Shown: positions 35,884 to 44,280, counted from the first letter of the stretch. The stretch is DNA of 64,000 nt from Teretinema sp942493045 (GCA_942493045.1 OW818665.1:1736001-1800000), one strand, 5' to 3'. Notes: generated from the letters alone by a model not told the origin. Made by a program: numbers and translations.

Positions 35884-37581
35884 CTACTTCGGCGTATTCA
35901 CATCCAGCAGGGCTTGGAACTTCGGCGCGGTAACTGAATAATCAGAGCCGATCTGCGAAATATTTTCCAAATGACCCCAGGAGCCGTACTTGGATTTCCG
36001 TTCATTCAGGAAATTCCAGGCGATGAAAAGTTTACAGTCAACATCCGCTGCGGCGTGGGCTTCAAAATTCAACAGATACATGCGGTACATCTTTTCATGC
36101 AGCTGGGCGGCGTAGAGCGCTTCGTTATAGGGCCATTCTTCCTGGTTAAAGGGCTGCAGGTGCTGGCCGCCTTCATAGACCAGAAAGTCAAGGCCGTAGG
36201 TTCTGGCGATTTTCGCCGTCTCCCTGGCACAATACCAGGCGCTGTAGGCGCCATTATTTTCCTGGGCGGTGAGCACCCGGTCCATCATCAGCGACGGAGT
36301 GGCATGTGTCGGATTGGCCAGCCAATAGTTATGATCGGCCTCGGTATACACAAAGTAACCGCCGACGCTCAGGGCCTCGGCTCGGGCGTTCCCGCTGGCG
36401 TTCTGATCCAGATAGCGGGCCACCCGCTCGGTGACATCAAACCAGGGCCCCTGGCCGCAGGCAACGTTGATAACCCGATCCGGACTTCCGAATTCCTGGT
36501 TCCAGATCCGGAAAGTCCGCTCCATCATGTAGGCGTTTTTTTCCGGGAAATTATTATCGGGATTCGCGCTGAGAGCCTGCAGATCCGCCGTCACATAGGC
36601 ATCACGCGCCGCCGGCCAGGGGTAGCCGAAGTAGTTACCACCGACGGCATTATCGTTAACCCAGGAAAATTGGGCGAAACCGAAGTTCCAAACTTCATTG
36701 GAATATTCCAGATAGATATTCAAACCCGGTTCCAAATTGTCGCGCCACAGAGCGGCCATTTGCCGGATGTAATCATCCGAGGCCATGTGCGGCACGCAGA
36801 TCCAGACGTCGGAATCCAGCTCGTTACAGAGGGCGATGGCATACTCATGAGCCATACCCCGGGCCGAGGATTGGGTAAAATAAGAAGTTGTGGAACGGTC
36901 AGCCCAATCGCGCTGAATTGAGAAATTCGTCCGGAATACGTCCATAAAACGGATAACATGAAACGGCCGCAGCGTTTCCACCACCGGCTCAAGAAACAAG
37001 GGATAGTCGTTGAAGTCCGGCAAATCGGCGGGAAGGATGCGGATATTCCTGACCGGATCCCCGGAAGCCGAAGTTTCAATATCGATATATTGGTGAGTAC
37101 CGGTGCCGTCCAGCGTGACATACCACAGGCCCGCATTCTGATAAGCGCTGGCGCCGAGAGTACCGGTTCCGTCGAACAGGATGCGGTAGGTGCCGCTGTA
37201 ATGATTATTGATCATAAACCGCACCCAGGAACTGTTCCCGTCGATATCGACCGGCAAAGACAGCGGATAACCGTTGATGTCGCGGGGAATGCGGTCAATT
37301 TTGCCGGAATCCCAGCCGCTACCGGCATGCACGCTCATCAGATCACCGGCGGTGGTCATCACGTCCGTAAACAAAATGGACGGGGTATAATAATTCAATT
37401 CGGAAATATTCATGCCGATCGGCAATTTAGGAATCGTCTCCAGTTCGGGCCACACCCGCTCCTTGGGCAATTCGGAGCTGTCAGCCCTAGATGGCACAGT
37501 GCCGGCCGGAGACCAGCAGGATTGCAGCAGGATTAAACCAGTAAACAAAGCAGAGCAAAGCAGCATTCGCGATACGCGCAT
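35884..37581 (-). CDS. Glycosidase-like lipoprotein
   Basis: The protein has 565 residues with lipobox LILLQSC (Cys22). The region from about residue 190 looks like a TIM-barrel clan-A glycosidase. Candidate acid/base Glu is in YLEYSNEVWNFG (near 295) and candidate nucleophile Glu in LVYEGGQHL (near 470). An N-terminal beta-rich part (70-180) could be a carbohydrate-binding domain. Similar proteins are sometimes annotated as cellulose-binding. A surface-exposed enzyme releasing oligosaccharides would fit with the GH94 uptake operon, but that link is an inference. No GH family number is assigned with confidence. Confidence 0.65.
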   Translation of the reverse strand: MRVSRMLLCSALFTGLILLQSCWSPAGTVPSRADSSELPKERVWPELETIPKLPIGMNISELNYYTPSILFTDVMTTAGDLMSVHAGSGWDSGKIDRIPRDINGYPLSLPVDIDGNSSWVRFMINNHYSGTYRILFDGTGTLGASAYQNAGLWYVTLDGTGTHQYIDIETSASGDPVRNIRILPADLPDFNDYPLFLEPVVETLRPFHVIRFMDVFRTNFSIQRDWADRSTTSYFTQSSARGMAHEYAIALCNELDSDVWICVPHMASDDYIRQMAALWRDNLEPGLNIYLEYSNEVWNFGFAQFSWVNDNAVGGNYFGYPWPAARDAYVTADLQALSANPDNNFPEKNAYMMERTFRIWNQEFGSPDRVINVACGQGPWFDVTERVARYLDQNASGNARAEALSVGGYFVYTEADHNYWLANPTHATPSLMMDRVLTAQENNGAYSAWYCARETAKIARTYGLDFLVYEGGQHLQPFNQEEWPYNEALYAAQLHEKMYRMYLLNFEAHAAADVDCKLFIAWNFLNERKSKYGSWGHLENISQIGSDYSVTAPKFQALLDVNTPK

Positions 37582-37704
37582 AAGTCCTCCATAAGGTTGA
37601 TAACAGTATTCAGATTAATTCACAAAATGGAGAATTTCAGTTGATTTCGGAGAAAAAAGTCATTTTCATACTAAAGATGTAGAGAGGAATTAGGAAATGA
37701 TACA

Positions 37705-37732
37705 TTGTAATCTATCTAAAACGATGTATAAT
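37705..37732 (+). promoter_or_regulatory. Promoter of the VapBC-like operon
   Basis: TTGTAA (37705-37710) and TATAAT (37727-37732) are 16 bases apart. The -10 box ends 6 bases before the ATG, so the transcript is probably leaderless. ATACAT (37700-37705) and ATGTAT (37724-37729) form an inverted repeat across the promoter and could be the antitoxin operator. Confidence 0.65.
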
Positions 37733-37738
37733 TAGTGT

Positions 37739-37981
37739 ATGAAACCGATAACATTCAATGTCTCAGAGCCGATATATCACATTTTTCGCTCCGAAGCCAA
37801 AAAGCGCGACAAAAAAACCGCGGAGCTGATACGCGAGGCGATGGAGTTATACGCAGTAGAAAAATTGCGCACCCGTCCGGCGCTCGATACTTGGCAGCCT
37901 GTTTCTTTAGGCGCAATAAGGAAGGACTGGATAGACAGCGCCTATCGGGATGAAATGCTGGAAGAGCGGTATCGCCCATGA
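37739..37981 (+). CDS. Ribbon-helix-helix antitoxin, VapB-like
   Basis: The protein has 80 residues. The N-terminal strand KPITFNVSEPIYHIFRSEAKKRDKKTAELIREAMELYA, in parts, is a ribbon-helix-helix pattern with the typical TAELIREA second helix. The acidic C-terminus (DEMLEERYRP) would bind the toxin. It overlaps the PIN-domain gene by 4 bases (ATGA). There is no Shine-Dalgarno sequence and the -10 box is 6 bases upstream, so it looks leaderless. It should neutralise the toxin and repress the operon. Confidence 0.8.
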   Translation: MKPITFNVSEPIYHIFRSEAKKRDKKTAELIREAMELYAVEKLRTRPALDTWQPVSLGAIRKDWIDSAYRDEMLEERYRP

Positions 37982-38409
37982 CCGGCGTCGACACCTCATG
38001 GCTTATTGATCTTGAAGTAGTCGAGTCTCCACGGCATGCAGACTCTCTTGCTCTGTTTAACGACTGGAGAAAGGAACGTACCAGCGCGCTGGCGATTTAT
38101 TATCAGGTGTTTTTAGAATTTCAGCATATCGTGACCGACGAGCGGCGATTCGAGCGGCCCCTGAGCATGGCCGAAGCTGTTGAACGCTGCTGGTTCTGGG
38201 CAGAACAAGACCGCGTGCGAATTATCTATCCGAATGACGTATCCTTTAAAAGAGGCCAACTGTGGCTTTCAGCCTGGAAACTCGGAAGAAAGCGGCTGAT
38301 AGACACACACATGGCTTCAGCCTATGCCGAAGCCGGTGTCTCCCGCCTGTTCACCGCAAATCCGCAGGATTTTAAGGTGTTCGACGTCTTCGAGCTTCCA
38401 CTGTATTAG
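37978..38409 (+). CDS. PIN-domain ribonuclease toxin, VapC-like
   Basis: The protein has 143 residues. PIN-domain acidic residues are in place: Asp5 in GVDTSWLID, Glu47 in QVFLEFQHI, Asp109 in RLIDTHMASAYAEAG, and Asp131 in TANPQDF. It is predicted to cleave a structured RNA such as tRNA, as other VapC toxins do, when not bound by its antitoxin. It is translationally coupled to the antitoxin gene by the ATGA overlap and converges on the gene at 38437 with 27 bases between them. Confidence 0.87.
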   Translation: MTGVDTSWLIDLEVVESPRHADSLALFNDWRKERTSALAIYYQVFLEFQHIVTDERRFERPLSMAEAVERCWFWAEQDRVRIIYPNDVSFKRGQLWLSAWKLGRKRLIDTHMASAYAEAGVSRLFTANPQDFKVFDVFELPLY

Positions 38410-38436
38410 CAGCCTTGTAGCGCGCAACAAGAAAAC

Positions 38437-38886
38437 TCAGCCGAGCAGCTTCTTGAGGATTTTCGGATCCAGCCGGAAATCGCTACCCTCGCCCTGGCAA
38501 AAATGATGGGCGCGCAACAGATGAATGGAGAGGTCGGAATACACCAGCTTGACCTTGGTTACGGTATTCTCCACCTCAACCGAATTCTTGTGAAACACCC
38601 CGTCGTCCCAGGGACAGGGCAGGACGCCCCGGGCGTCGCCGGTCTTAACCAGCAAATGGCCGTCAACGGTGACGCTTTCGCCCAATCCTTTGGCTCCTTC
38701 ATTTCTGAGGCGTTCGAGGGCATCCGCCGTAGACCCGAAATCCAGGCCGAGCCGGCCCATCTCTTCAATATCAGACTGGATTAATTCGCTCACCGCCCGG
38801 TTGTCTTTTCCCAAAAAACCGTTCGCCGTAATGACGCCGCTTTTCATCCGCTCAAAGGCTTTCTTGTCGATTTCGGTAATTTTCAT
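38437..38886 (-). CDS. Unidentified gene behind nqrF
   Basis: The protein has 149 residues from MKITEIDKKAF at 38884-38886, preceded by a GGGGGG-rich site. It is soluble and charged, ending in RAHHFCQGEGSDFRLDPKILKKLLG. The single Cys with two nearby His residues is notable. I do not recognise the family. It lies 20 bases after nqrF on the same strand, so it is probably the sixth gene of the nqr unit and may serve assembly or regulation of that pump. This is inference from position only. Confidence 0.7.
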   Translation of the reverse strand: MKITEIDKKAFERMKSGVITANGFLGKDNRAVSELIQSDIEEMGRLGLDFGSTADALERLRNEGAKGLGESVTVDGHLLVKTGDARGVLPCPWDDGVFHKNSVEVENTVTKVKLVYSDLSIHLLRAHHFCQGEGSDFRLDPKILKKLLG

Positions 38887-38906
38887 CGCAGCAGTTCCCC
38901 CCGCTC

Positions 38907-40028
38907 TCAGGCAAATTTGTCGAAATAAATCTTGTCTTCCGTTACGCCGTTGCTCTTCATTACGCGCACGCAGGCATCGATCATGCCCGGGCCGCCGCAC
39001 AGATACCCCTCGCAGGTAACAGCTGTGCCGATTTTTTCCTTAAAATAGCGGTCCAGCACGTCGGTGATCAGGCCGACATCGCCTTCCCATTTTTCATCGC
39101 TCTTGGGTTCGGAAAGGGCGGCGACAAAATGGAAACGCGGCCACTTCTTTTCCAGAGCGCGCAGCTCATCCAGATAAAACATATCCCGCGTAGTCCGGGC
39201 GCCGTAGAAGTACCATATTTCCTTTTCGGGAAAGGTGTTCCGCTCGAACATATCGCGGAACATGCTCCAGAAGGGCGCCATGCCCGAACCGCCGGCGACG
39301 CAGATCATAGTGGCTGGGGTGTCGTGCACATGGAATTCGCCGAACGGGCCGATCAGCTCCACCTTCATGCCTTCCTTGAGGTATTTGAATACCCAGGAGG
39401 TAACGATACCGCCGGGAACAAGGCGGATAAGCACCTGGACATGGTTTTTATCCATCGGCCGCGAGGCCATTGAATAGGCCCGCTGGGTGGATTCCGGAAT
39501 ATCGCCGTAAGCCGGCGCGACCACCTGAACATACTGCCCCGGAACGAAGTCAATCTCGGAGGGCGAATCGAGGCGGAAAGTCACTTCCTTGATGTCGTAG
39601 GTCACGTCCCGGATAGTCTCGGCCACCGCGGCAAAGCGCTTAACGGAGAATATCTCCTCCGGCAGCATGATCTCGATATTTTTCTTGAGCTTGATCTGGC
39701 AGGAGAGTCGCACATTCGATTCAAGCTCGAATTTGTTCAGATAGGGGGTTTCGGTCGGCAGCACCGGACCGACGTCGGAGAGCACGGTCACCTTGCAGGC
39801 CCCGCAGGAACCGCGGCCGCCGCAGGCACTGGGAACAAAGATATTTTCCGCGGACAGGGTGGCCAGCAGCTTCGAACCGCCGTTCACCTTCAGTATCTTT
39901 TTTCCTTTGTTGATATTGATTTCAACTTCCCCGTAGTTGTTCACAATCTTGTCGATTACGGAAATCAACACCGCTAGGATGACTGTGATCAGCGAAATTA
40001 AAAACGGTCCAATCAGTATAGCAGACAT
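38907..40028 (-). CDS. nqrF: Na+-translocating NADH:quinone reductase subunit F
   Basis: This 373-residue protein is the NADH-oxidising subunit. A membrane anchor helix (residues 3-25) leads to a [2Fe-2S] domain with Cys69, Cys75, Cys78 (ACGGRGSCGAC) and Cys110 (LSCQ). The FAD domain has RAYSMASRP, and the NAD domain has CVAGGSGMAPFWSMFRDM. Electrons pass from NADH through FAD and the iron-sulfur centre to NqrC and NqrB. It is slightly shorter than Vibrio NqrF (about 408). AAGGAGAG precedes the ATG. The presence of NqrF marks the locus as Nqr rather than Rnf. Confidence 0.93.
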   Translation of the reverse strand: MSAILIGPFLISLITVILAVLISVIDKIVNNYGEVEININKGKKILKVNGGSKLLATLSAENIFVPSACGGRGSCGACKVTVLSDVGPVLPTETPYLNKFELESNVRLSCQIKLKKNIEIMLPEEIFSVKRFAAVAETIRDVTYDIKEVTFRLDSPSEIDFVPGQYVQVVAPAYGDIPESTQRAYSMASRPMDKNHVQVLIRLVPGGIVTSWVFKYLKEGMKVELIGPFGEFHVHDTPATMICVAGGSGMAPFWSMFRDMFERNTFPEKEIWYFYGARTTRDMFYLDELRALEKKWPRFHFVAALSEPKSDEKWEGDVGLITDVLDRYFKEKIGTAVTCEGYLCGGPGMIDACVRVMKSNGVTEDKIYFDKFA

Positions 40029-40037
40029 CGTCTCTCC

Positions 40038-40631
40038 TTATTGAACGGGGATCATACCCGAGAAGCCCATGAAGGCCATCGCCATAAAACCGATGGTGAT
40101 GATCGTGATACCCTTTCCCTTGAGTCCGGCCGGCACGGGATTGTTGTCGATCTTTTCACGGATCGCGGACAGCAGCATGATCGCCAGCCACCAGCCGAGT
40201 CCCGAGCCGAAGCCGAAGGTGACGGTCTGCGTGAACGAATAATTGCGGATCTGCATGAAGAGCACCGCGCCGAGAATGGCACAGTTAACCGTAACGAGCG
40301 GCAGAAAAATTCCCAGCGTCATATACAGGGTCGGCGCGCTGCGGTCGATTACCATCTCCAGCACCTGGACCACAGCGGCGATCAGAATGATGAACAGAAT
40401 AAAGGACAGATACTCAATCCCGAAGGGAACGATCACGTATTTCAGGGCGGCCCAGCTGATCGCCGAGGCAACGGTCATGACGACCGTTACGGCGAACCCG
40501 AGCCCGAAGGCGCTCTTGGGTTCCTTGGAAATGGCGATAAAAGAGCACATCCCCAAGAAGTTCGCCAGCAGAATGTTGCTGGTAAAAACCGAAGCGAATA
40601 AAAGCGTTACCGGATTGATCAGCGGTGTCAT
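40038..40631 (-). CDS. nqrE: Na+-translocating NADH:quinone reductase subunit E
   Basis: This 197-residue protein has six membrane helices. It contains NILLANFLGMCSFIAISKEPKSAFGLG, in parts, the typical NqrE beginning with the conserved Cys, and VNCAILGAVLFM with the second Cys. NqrD and NqrE together ligate an Fe centre in the membrane through these Cys residues. The length matches the family (198). It overlaps nqrD by 4 bases (ATGA), so translation is coupled. Confidence 0.93.
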   Translation of the reverse strand: MTPLINPVTLLFASVFTSNILLANFLGMCSFIAISKEPKSAFGLGFAVTVVMTVASAISWAALKYVIVPFGIEYLSFILFIILIAAVVQVLEMVIDRSAPTLYMTLGIFLPLVTVNCAILGAVLFMQIRNYSFTQTVTFGFGSGLGWWLAIMLLSAIREKIDNNPVPAGLKGKGITIITIGFMAMAFMGFSGMIPVQ

Positions 40632-41254
40632 TTGGCGCCTCCCTTCTTGTTTTTCGGGTCATGGGCAATGGTGTAATTGTTGGCTGCCCACATCAGCAGG
40701 GCCAGAATGAAGAAGGCGCTGGGCGGCAGTACCATGATGGTCCAGGGGACAAAGCTGTCGCCGGTGAGCTTGATGCCCAAAAGGGTTCCGAAACCGAAAA
40801 ACTCACGGATAATCGAAATTACCAGCAGCACCGCCATGTAACCCAGGCCGCTGGTCAGCCCGTCCCAGAAGGAGATCAGGGGCTTATTGGCCTGGGCGAA
40901 GGTTTCGACCCGGCCCATGATGATGCAGTTAGTGATGATCAGGCCGACGTAAGGCCCCAGCTGCCGGGATATATCCGGGAGATAGGCACGCAGGATAATG
41001 TCGACGATGATTACATAAAACGAAATGACCAGCACCTGCACGATCATCCGCACTTTCCGGGGGATAAAATCCTTCATCAGGGAAAGGGTGATGCTCGAAA
41101 AGGCCGTAGCGAAGGTAACCCCGAGCGTCATGATCAGGGTGTTCAAGACGCTGTTAGTAACGGCCAGGGTGGAACAGATCCCCAGCACCTGGATGAAAAT
41201 CGGATTGTTGTACCAAAGATTATCCTTCAATACCTTGATCGCCTGTTTATTCAT
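40628..41254 (-). CDS. nqrD: Na+-translocating NADH:quinone reductase subunit D
   Basis: This 208-residue membrane protein closely follows the NqrD pattern: NNPIFIQVLGICSTLAVTNS, PRKVRMIVQVLVISFYVIIVD, GLIITNCIIMGRVETFA and a C-terminal LPPSAFFILALLMWA. The two Cys residues (LGICS and TNCI) are the expected Fe ligands. The length matches NqrD (about 210). It overlaps nqrC and nqrE by 4 bases at each end. Confidence 0.93.
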   Translation of the reverse strand: MNKQAIKVLKDNLWYNNPIFIQVLGICSTLAVTNSVLNTLIMTLGVTFATAFSSITLSLMKDFIPRKVRMIVQVLVISFYVIIVDIILRAYLPDISRQLGPYVGLIITNCIIMGRVETFAQANKPLISFWDGLTSGLGYMAVLLVISIIREFFGFGTLLGIKLTGDSFVPWTIMVLPPSAFFILALLMWAANNYTIAHDPKNKKGGAK

Positions 41255-41868
41255 TTGGCACTTCCTCCAATTCTCCTGAGTTCAACGATACCGCTGTTGA
41301 CCAGCGCTTCGATCGCGTCGGTGGTACGGCTGGCTCCGGTGATTCCGTCAATGACGGAGTTCTCCGGATCGGTGTCCCCTTTGCCCAGGGCCTCGGTTCC
41401 TGTGGTGATGGAGATACCGGACGGTGACAGTTTCTCACCGCTGAACTGCTTCTGGAACCAGGCGTCGCCGATGCGTCCGCCGAGGCCCGGTGTTTCCAGC
41501 TGGGAAAGAACGGTCAAACCGTCGAGCACGGTAACCTCTTTATCCGCTGCCAGAATGATGGTCACCGCGCCCCAAAGAGCGGGACCGCTGATCTCCACGG
41601 CGAAATGCTCCGCGCCGTCTTTCACGGTCCGGTAGGAGGCGGGAGTTCCCGGCAATTCCGTTACCTTGTCGGCGTAAATCGCGACGGCCTGCTCCGGCGA
41701 ATCATAGGCGATACCGAAGGCGTCGAGGACCGCTTTCCGGGACGCGAACAGTTTATTGGCGGCTACGGCCGGTTTGGTAAATTCGTTGGCCAGAGAAAGG
41801 GGCAGCACGAAGGCGAAGCTGACGATACAAATGAAAACCGCTACATAGAGCGCTGAATCTTTTTTCAT
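41251..41868 (-). CDS. nqrC: Na+-translocating NADH:quinone reductase subunit C
   Basis: This 205-residue protein has one N-terminal membrane helix (residues 8-28) and a periplasmic FMN-binding domain. The covalent FMN site is ITGASRTTDA, where Thr182 matches the last Thr of the SGAT-x-T consensus. ETPGLGGRIGDAWFQKQF is also typical. At 205 residues it is shorter than Vibrio NqrC (about 257) and closer in size to RnfG. Flavin attachment needs an ApbE-type flavin transferase, which is not in this window. Confidence 0.9.
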   Translation of the reverse strand: MKKDSALYVAVFICIVSFAFVLPLSLANEFTKPAVAANKLFASRKAVLDAFGIAYDSPEQAVAIYADKVTELPGTPASYRTVKDGAEHFAVEISGPALWGAVTIILAADKEVTVLDGLTVLSQLETPGLGGRIGDAWFQKQFSGEKLSPSGISITTGTEALGKGDTDPENSVIDGITGASRTTDAIEALVNSGIVELRRIGGSAK

Positions 41869-42839
41869 TTTGGACCTTCCTTCACCGCGCTGGTAGGGAC
41901 GACCGCGGGTTTTTTCCTAAACGCGTTTACCTGCTTGTCGATCATACTGGCAAAGACATTCCCCAAAAGAATGCCGAAACTGGTAGCTTCCGGAAAGGCG
42001 CTGAATTGGCGGATAAAAATGGTGATTGAGCCGATCATCAGGCCGTACAGGATCAGCGACAGGGGCCGCTTGGGCGCGGTAACCGGGTCCGTAGCCATGA
42101 ACACGATCATGAAGGCCAGGCTGCCCGACAAAAGACTTTCCAGGGGCAGGGCGTTTGACACACCGCCGTAGAGCAGGGCGGCCGCGGTTATCAGCGCTCC
42201 GAGCGAGGCCGAAAGGATAATCCTCCAGCTCGCCGTTTTTGTGGCGATCAGGTAGATGGCGGCGGCCGCTATCAGAATTATGGAGCCCTCCCCGATTGAA
42301 CCCACCCGGAAACCGGTCAGCAATGACCACAGATCCACCGAGCCGCCGCCGCGCATCACCGCCAGGGGTGTGGCCGCGCTGATGACATCCGGCTGTCCGG
42401 CGAGGGTGCCGGTCCAAAAGCGACCACCAAGGGTCCCGAAGGCTCCCGCGGGGACAAAGGACTTGCCCAGCACCGCGGCGAAGGAAATATAGACAAAAAG
42501 CCGACCGGAGATGGCCGGATTGAATACATTGCGCGCGAAACCGCCGTACACTTCCTTGGCCATAAAAACCGCGAACACAATGCCGACGGCTACAATCCAC
42601 AGTGGTACGGCCGGCGGCATGGACAGGGCAAACAGCGCGCAGGTCACGAGAACAGCTTCAGAGACCTTTCCATTCGGCTTCTTCCGCTCAAACAGATGCT
42701 CAGTAACAATCCCGAAGAAAAAAGTAACCAGAAGCACGGCCGCGGCCCTGACTCCGTAAAGCCATAGAGAATGAAGGACGAGAGGCACAAGACTGATTAA
42801 CACCTTGCGCATCATCGGTTGTTTTTGGAATTTCACCAT
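41865..42839 (-). CDS. nqrB: Na+-translocating NADH:quinone reductase subunit B
   Basis: This 324-residue membrane protein contains the NqrB core: VTCALFALSMPPAVPLWIVAVGIVFAVFMAKEVYGG, in parts, then RNVFNPAISGRLF, and the FMN-attachment site DVISAATPLAV with Thr157. The late motif MIVFMATDPVTAPK is also present. It is clearly shorter than Vibrio NqrB (about 412); about 60-90 N-terminal residues are missing, so it approaches RnfD in size. It is the first gene of the unit, with GGAGT before the ATG and a TATAAT promoter at 42864-42869. No nqrA gene lies upstream, where it is normally found. Confidence 0.9.
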   Translation of the reverse strand: MVKFQKQPMMRKVLISLVPLVLHSLWLYGVRAAAVLLVTFFFGIVTEHLFERKKPNGKVSEAVLVTCALFALSMPPAVPLWIVAVGIVFAVFMAKEVYGGFARNVFNPAISGRLFVYISFAAVLGKSFVPAGAFGTLGGRFWTGTLAGQPDVISAATPLAVMRGGGSVDLWSLLTGFRVGSIGEGSIILIAAAAIYLIATKTASWRIILSASLGALITAAALLYGGVSNALPLESLLSGSLAFMIVFMATDPVTAPKRPLSLILYGLMIGSITIFIRQFSAFPEATSFGILLGNVFASMIDKQVNAFRKKPAVVPTSAVKEGPK

Positions 42840-42863
42840 ACCGGAACTCCTTTCGAGTACCTA

Positions 42864-42891
42864 ATTATAACCGATTTCAGGCCGGGCGCAA
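42864..42891 (-). promoter_or_regulatory. Promoter of the nqr operon
   Basis: On the minus strand, TTGCGC (42886-42891) and TATAAT (42864-42869) are 16 bases apart, about 25 bases before the nqrB ATG. This shows that nqrB is the first gene of the transcript. Confidence 0.65.
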
Positions 42892-42920
42892 GGTAAAACG
42901 AACAGGAGAGGGAGACACAA

Positions 42921-43033
42921 AGGCCTCCGGGGGCATCCATCCGGGGGTCCGGGGGCCCTCGCCCCCGGCGAGGGGTTAGGCTTGAGACTGCCGCGGTAGC
43001 GGAGGCTCAAGACCTAAGGGGAGACTTCCCCTT
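42921..43033. repeat. GC-rich structured intergenic element with three hairpins
   Basis: CCGGGGG occurs three times, at 42927, 42941 and 42949. The last copy pairs with GCCCCCGG (42961-42968) around a CCTC loop. A second imperfect stem uses CTTGAG (42981) and CTCAAG (43006). A third uses AAGGGGA (43016) and TCCCCTT (43027). It lies between the divergent nqr and chrA promoters, has no open frame of note, and looks like a dispersed palindromic repeat. Confidence 0.55.
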
Positions 43034-43080
43034 CCTGAAAAAAATTTGATTTTGGGATGAAGATTGTTTAAAAATATACT

Positions 43081-44280
43081 ATGGAAAATCAAACGCCGGC
43101 CACACAGTCAAAATCAGTCAAATGGAGCGTCTTCCTCAAGGATGTTTTTATATGCTCCCTGGGAGCCTATGGCGGTCCGGAGGCTCATTACGGGGTATTT
43201 ACAGAGCAGCTGGTGGTCAAGAAAAAATACCTCACCGAGGAGGAGTTGGTTGAGCTGATCGCCCTCACCGGAATTTTACCGGGACCGAGCAGTACGCAGA
43301 CAATCGTGGCTGTCGGACATAAAACCGGCGGGCCGGTGTTGGGCCTGTTGACGATGCTGGTATGGGCCGCGCCGGTACTGGTATTGATGAGCGCGCTTTC
43401 TTTTTTAAGCCAATTTTTGGACAGCCTGAATGTATCGAGCGCTGGACTGCGCTATATCGGACCGATGGCCGTCGGTTTTATCGTGATAGCCGCCTGGCGC
43501 ATCGGGCGCAAGGTGGTCACCGATATCCCCACCCTGGCGCTGCTGCTGTTCGGCGGGCTGACTACCTACTTTATCCGGGAACCCTGGATCTATCCGCTGG
43601 TGCTGCTTGGCGGCGGCGCGGTGAGTGTGCTGCTTTCTAAAGAAGAAAAAGTCTGGAACCGGGTACCGCTCAACCCTCCGTGGTTAGCACTGGCGGCCTT
43701 TGGGTTTTTCGCGCTGGGAAGCTTGCTGCTGACTTTTGCGTGGGACAACCGGATAGTCCATCTTTTTGAAAGCTTTTACCGCTATGGCTATCTGGTAATC
43801 GGCGGCGGCCAGGTGGTAGTACCGCTGATGTACAGCGAGCTGGTGGAAGTAAACCGCTATATGACCAGTCAGGAATTTTTAACCGGTTTTGGTTTTGTGC
43901 AGGGGCTTCCCGGCCCGATGTTCAGCTTTGCCGCCTATGCCGGCGGAATGGCCGCCCGCGGGGGCAGCGCTGCCCTTCAAATGCTCGGCGCCCTCTCAGG
44001 CGGTATCGGAATCTTTTTGCCGGGATTGCTGTTAATCTTTTTTGTGTATCCGGTGTGGGAAAACCTGAAAAAGATACGGGGCATTAAAATCTCGCTCAAA
44101 GGCATTACAGCGGTAGCCGGGGGTTTGATTACGGTTTCTGCCCTAATCCTGATGCAAAAAACCGGATTCGCGTTTGACACAACACTCGTGATGCTGCTAA
44201 CGACGATAGCTTTATTCTCGCGGAAAATTCCCGCGCCGTTGATCGTGGTCGCGGTGCTGACTGCGGGGTTTGTGATCTAA
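43081..44280 (+). CDS. Chromate transporter, ChrA (CHR) family, two-domain
   Basis: This 399-residue membrane protein has two homologous CHR halves. The first begins VFICSLGAYGGPEAHYGVFTEQLVVKKKYLTEEELVELIALTGILPGPSSTQ, in parts. The second repeats the pattern with GYLVIGGGQVVVPLMYSELVEVNRYMTSQEFLTGFGFVQGLPGPMFSFAAY. Such proteins export chromate by exchange or take part in anion transport; in many anaerobes the real substrate is unknown. No Shine-Dalgarno sequence is visible before the ATG. The gene stands alone, divergent from nqr. Confidence 0.9.
   Translation: MENQTPATQSKSVKWSVFLKDVFICSLGAYGGPEAHYGVFTEQLVVKKKYLTEEELVELIALTGILPGPSSTQTIVAVGHKTGGPVLGLLTMLVWAAPVLVLMSALSFLSQFLDSLNVSSAGLRYIGPMAVGFIVIAAWRIGRKVVTDIPTLALLLFGGLTTYFIREPWIYPLVLLGGGAVSVLLSKEEKVWNRVPLNPPWLALAAFGFFALGSLLLTFAWDNRIVHLFESFYRYGYLVIGGGQVVVPLMYSELVEVNRYMTSQEFLTGFGFVQGLPGPMFSFAAYAGGMAARGGSAALQMLGALSGGIGIFLPGLLLIFFVYPVWENLKKIRGIKISLKGITAVAGGLITVSALILMQKTGFAFDTTLVMLLTTIALFSRKIPAPLIVVAVLTAGFVI

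Noticed and set aside
35971..36921. Open frame of 316 codons antisense to the glycosidase-like gene
   Set aside because: Entirely inside a gene with a lipobox and a good start; no domain seen.
43046..43083. Leaderless promoter for chrA (TATACT directly before the ATG)
   Set aside because: The -10-like box touches the start codon, which would place the transcript start inside the gene. An alternative TTGATT-17-TAAAAA is too weak to call.
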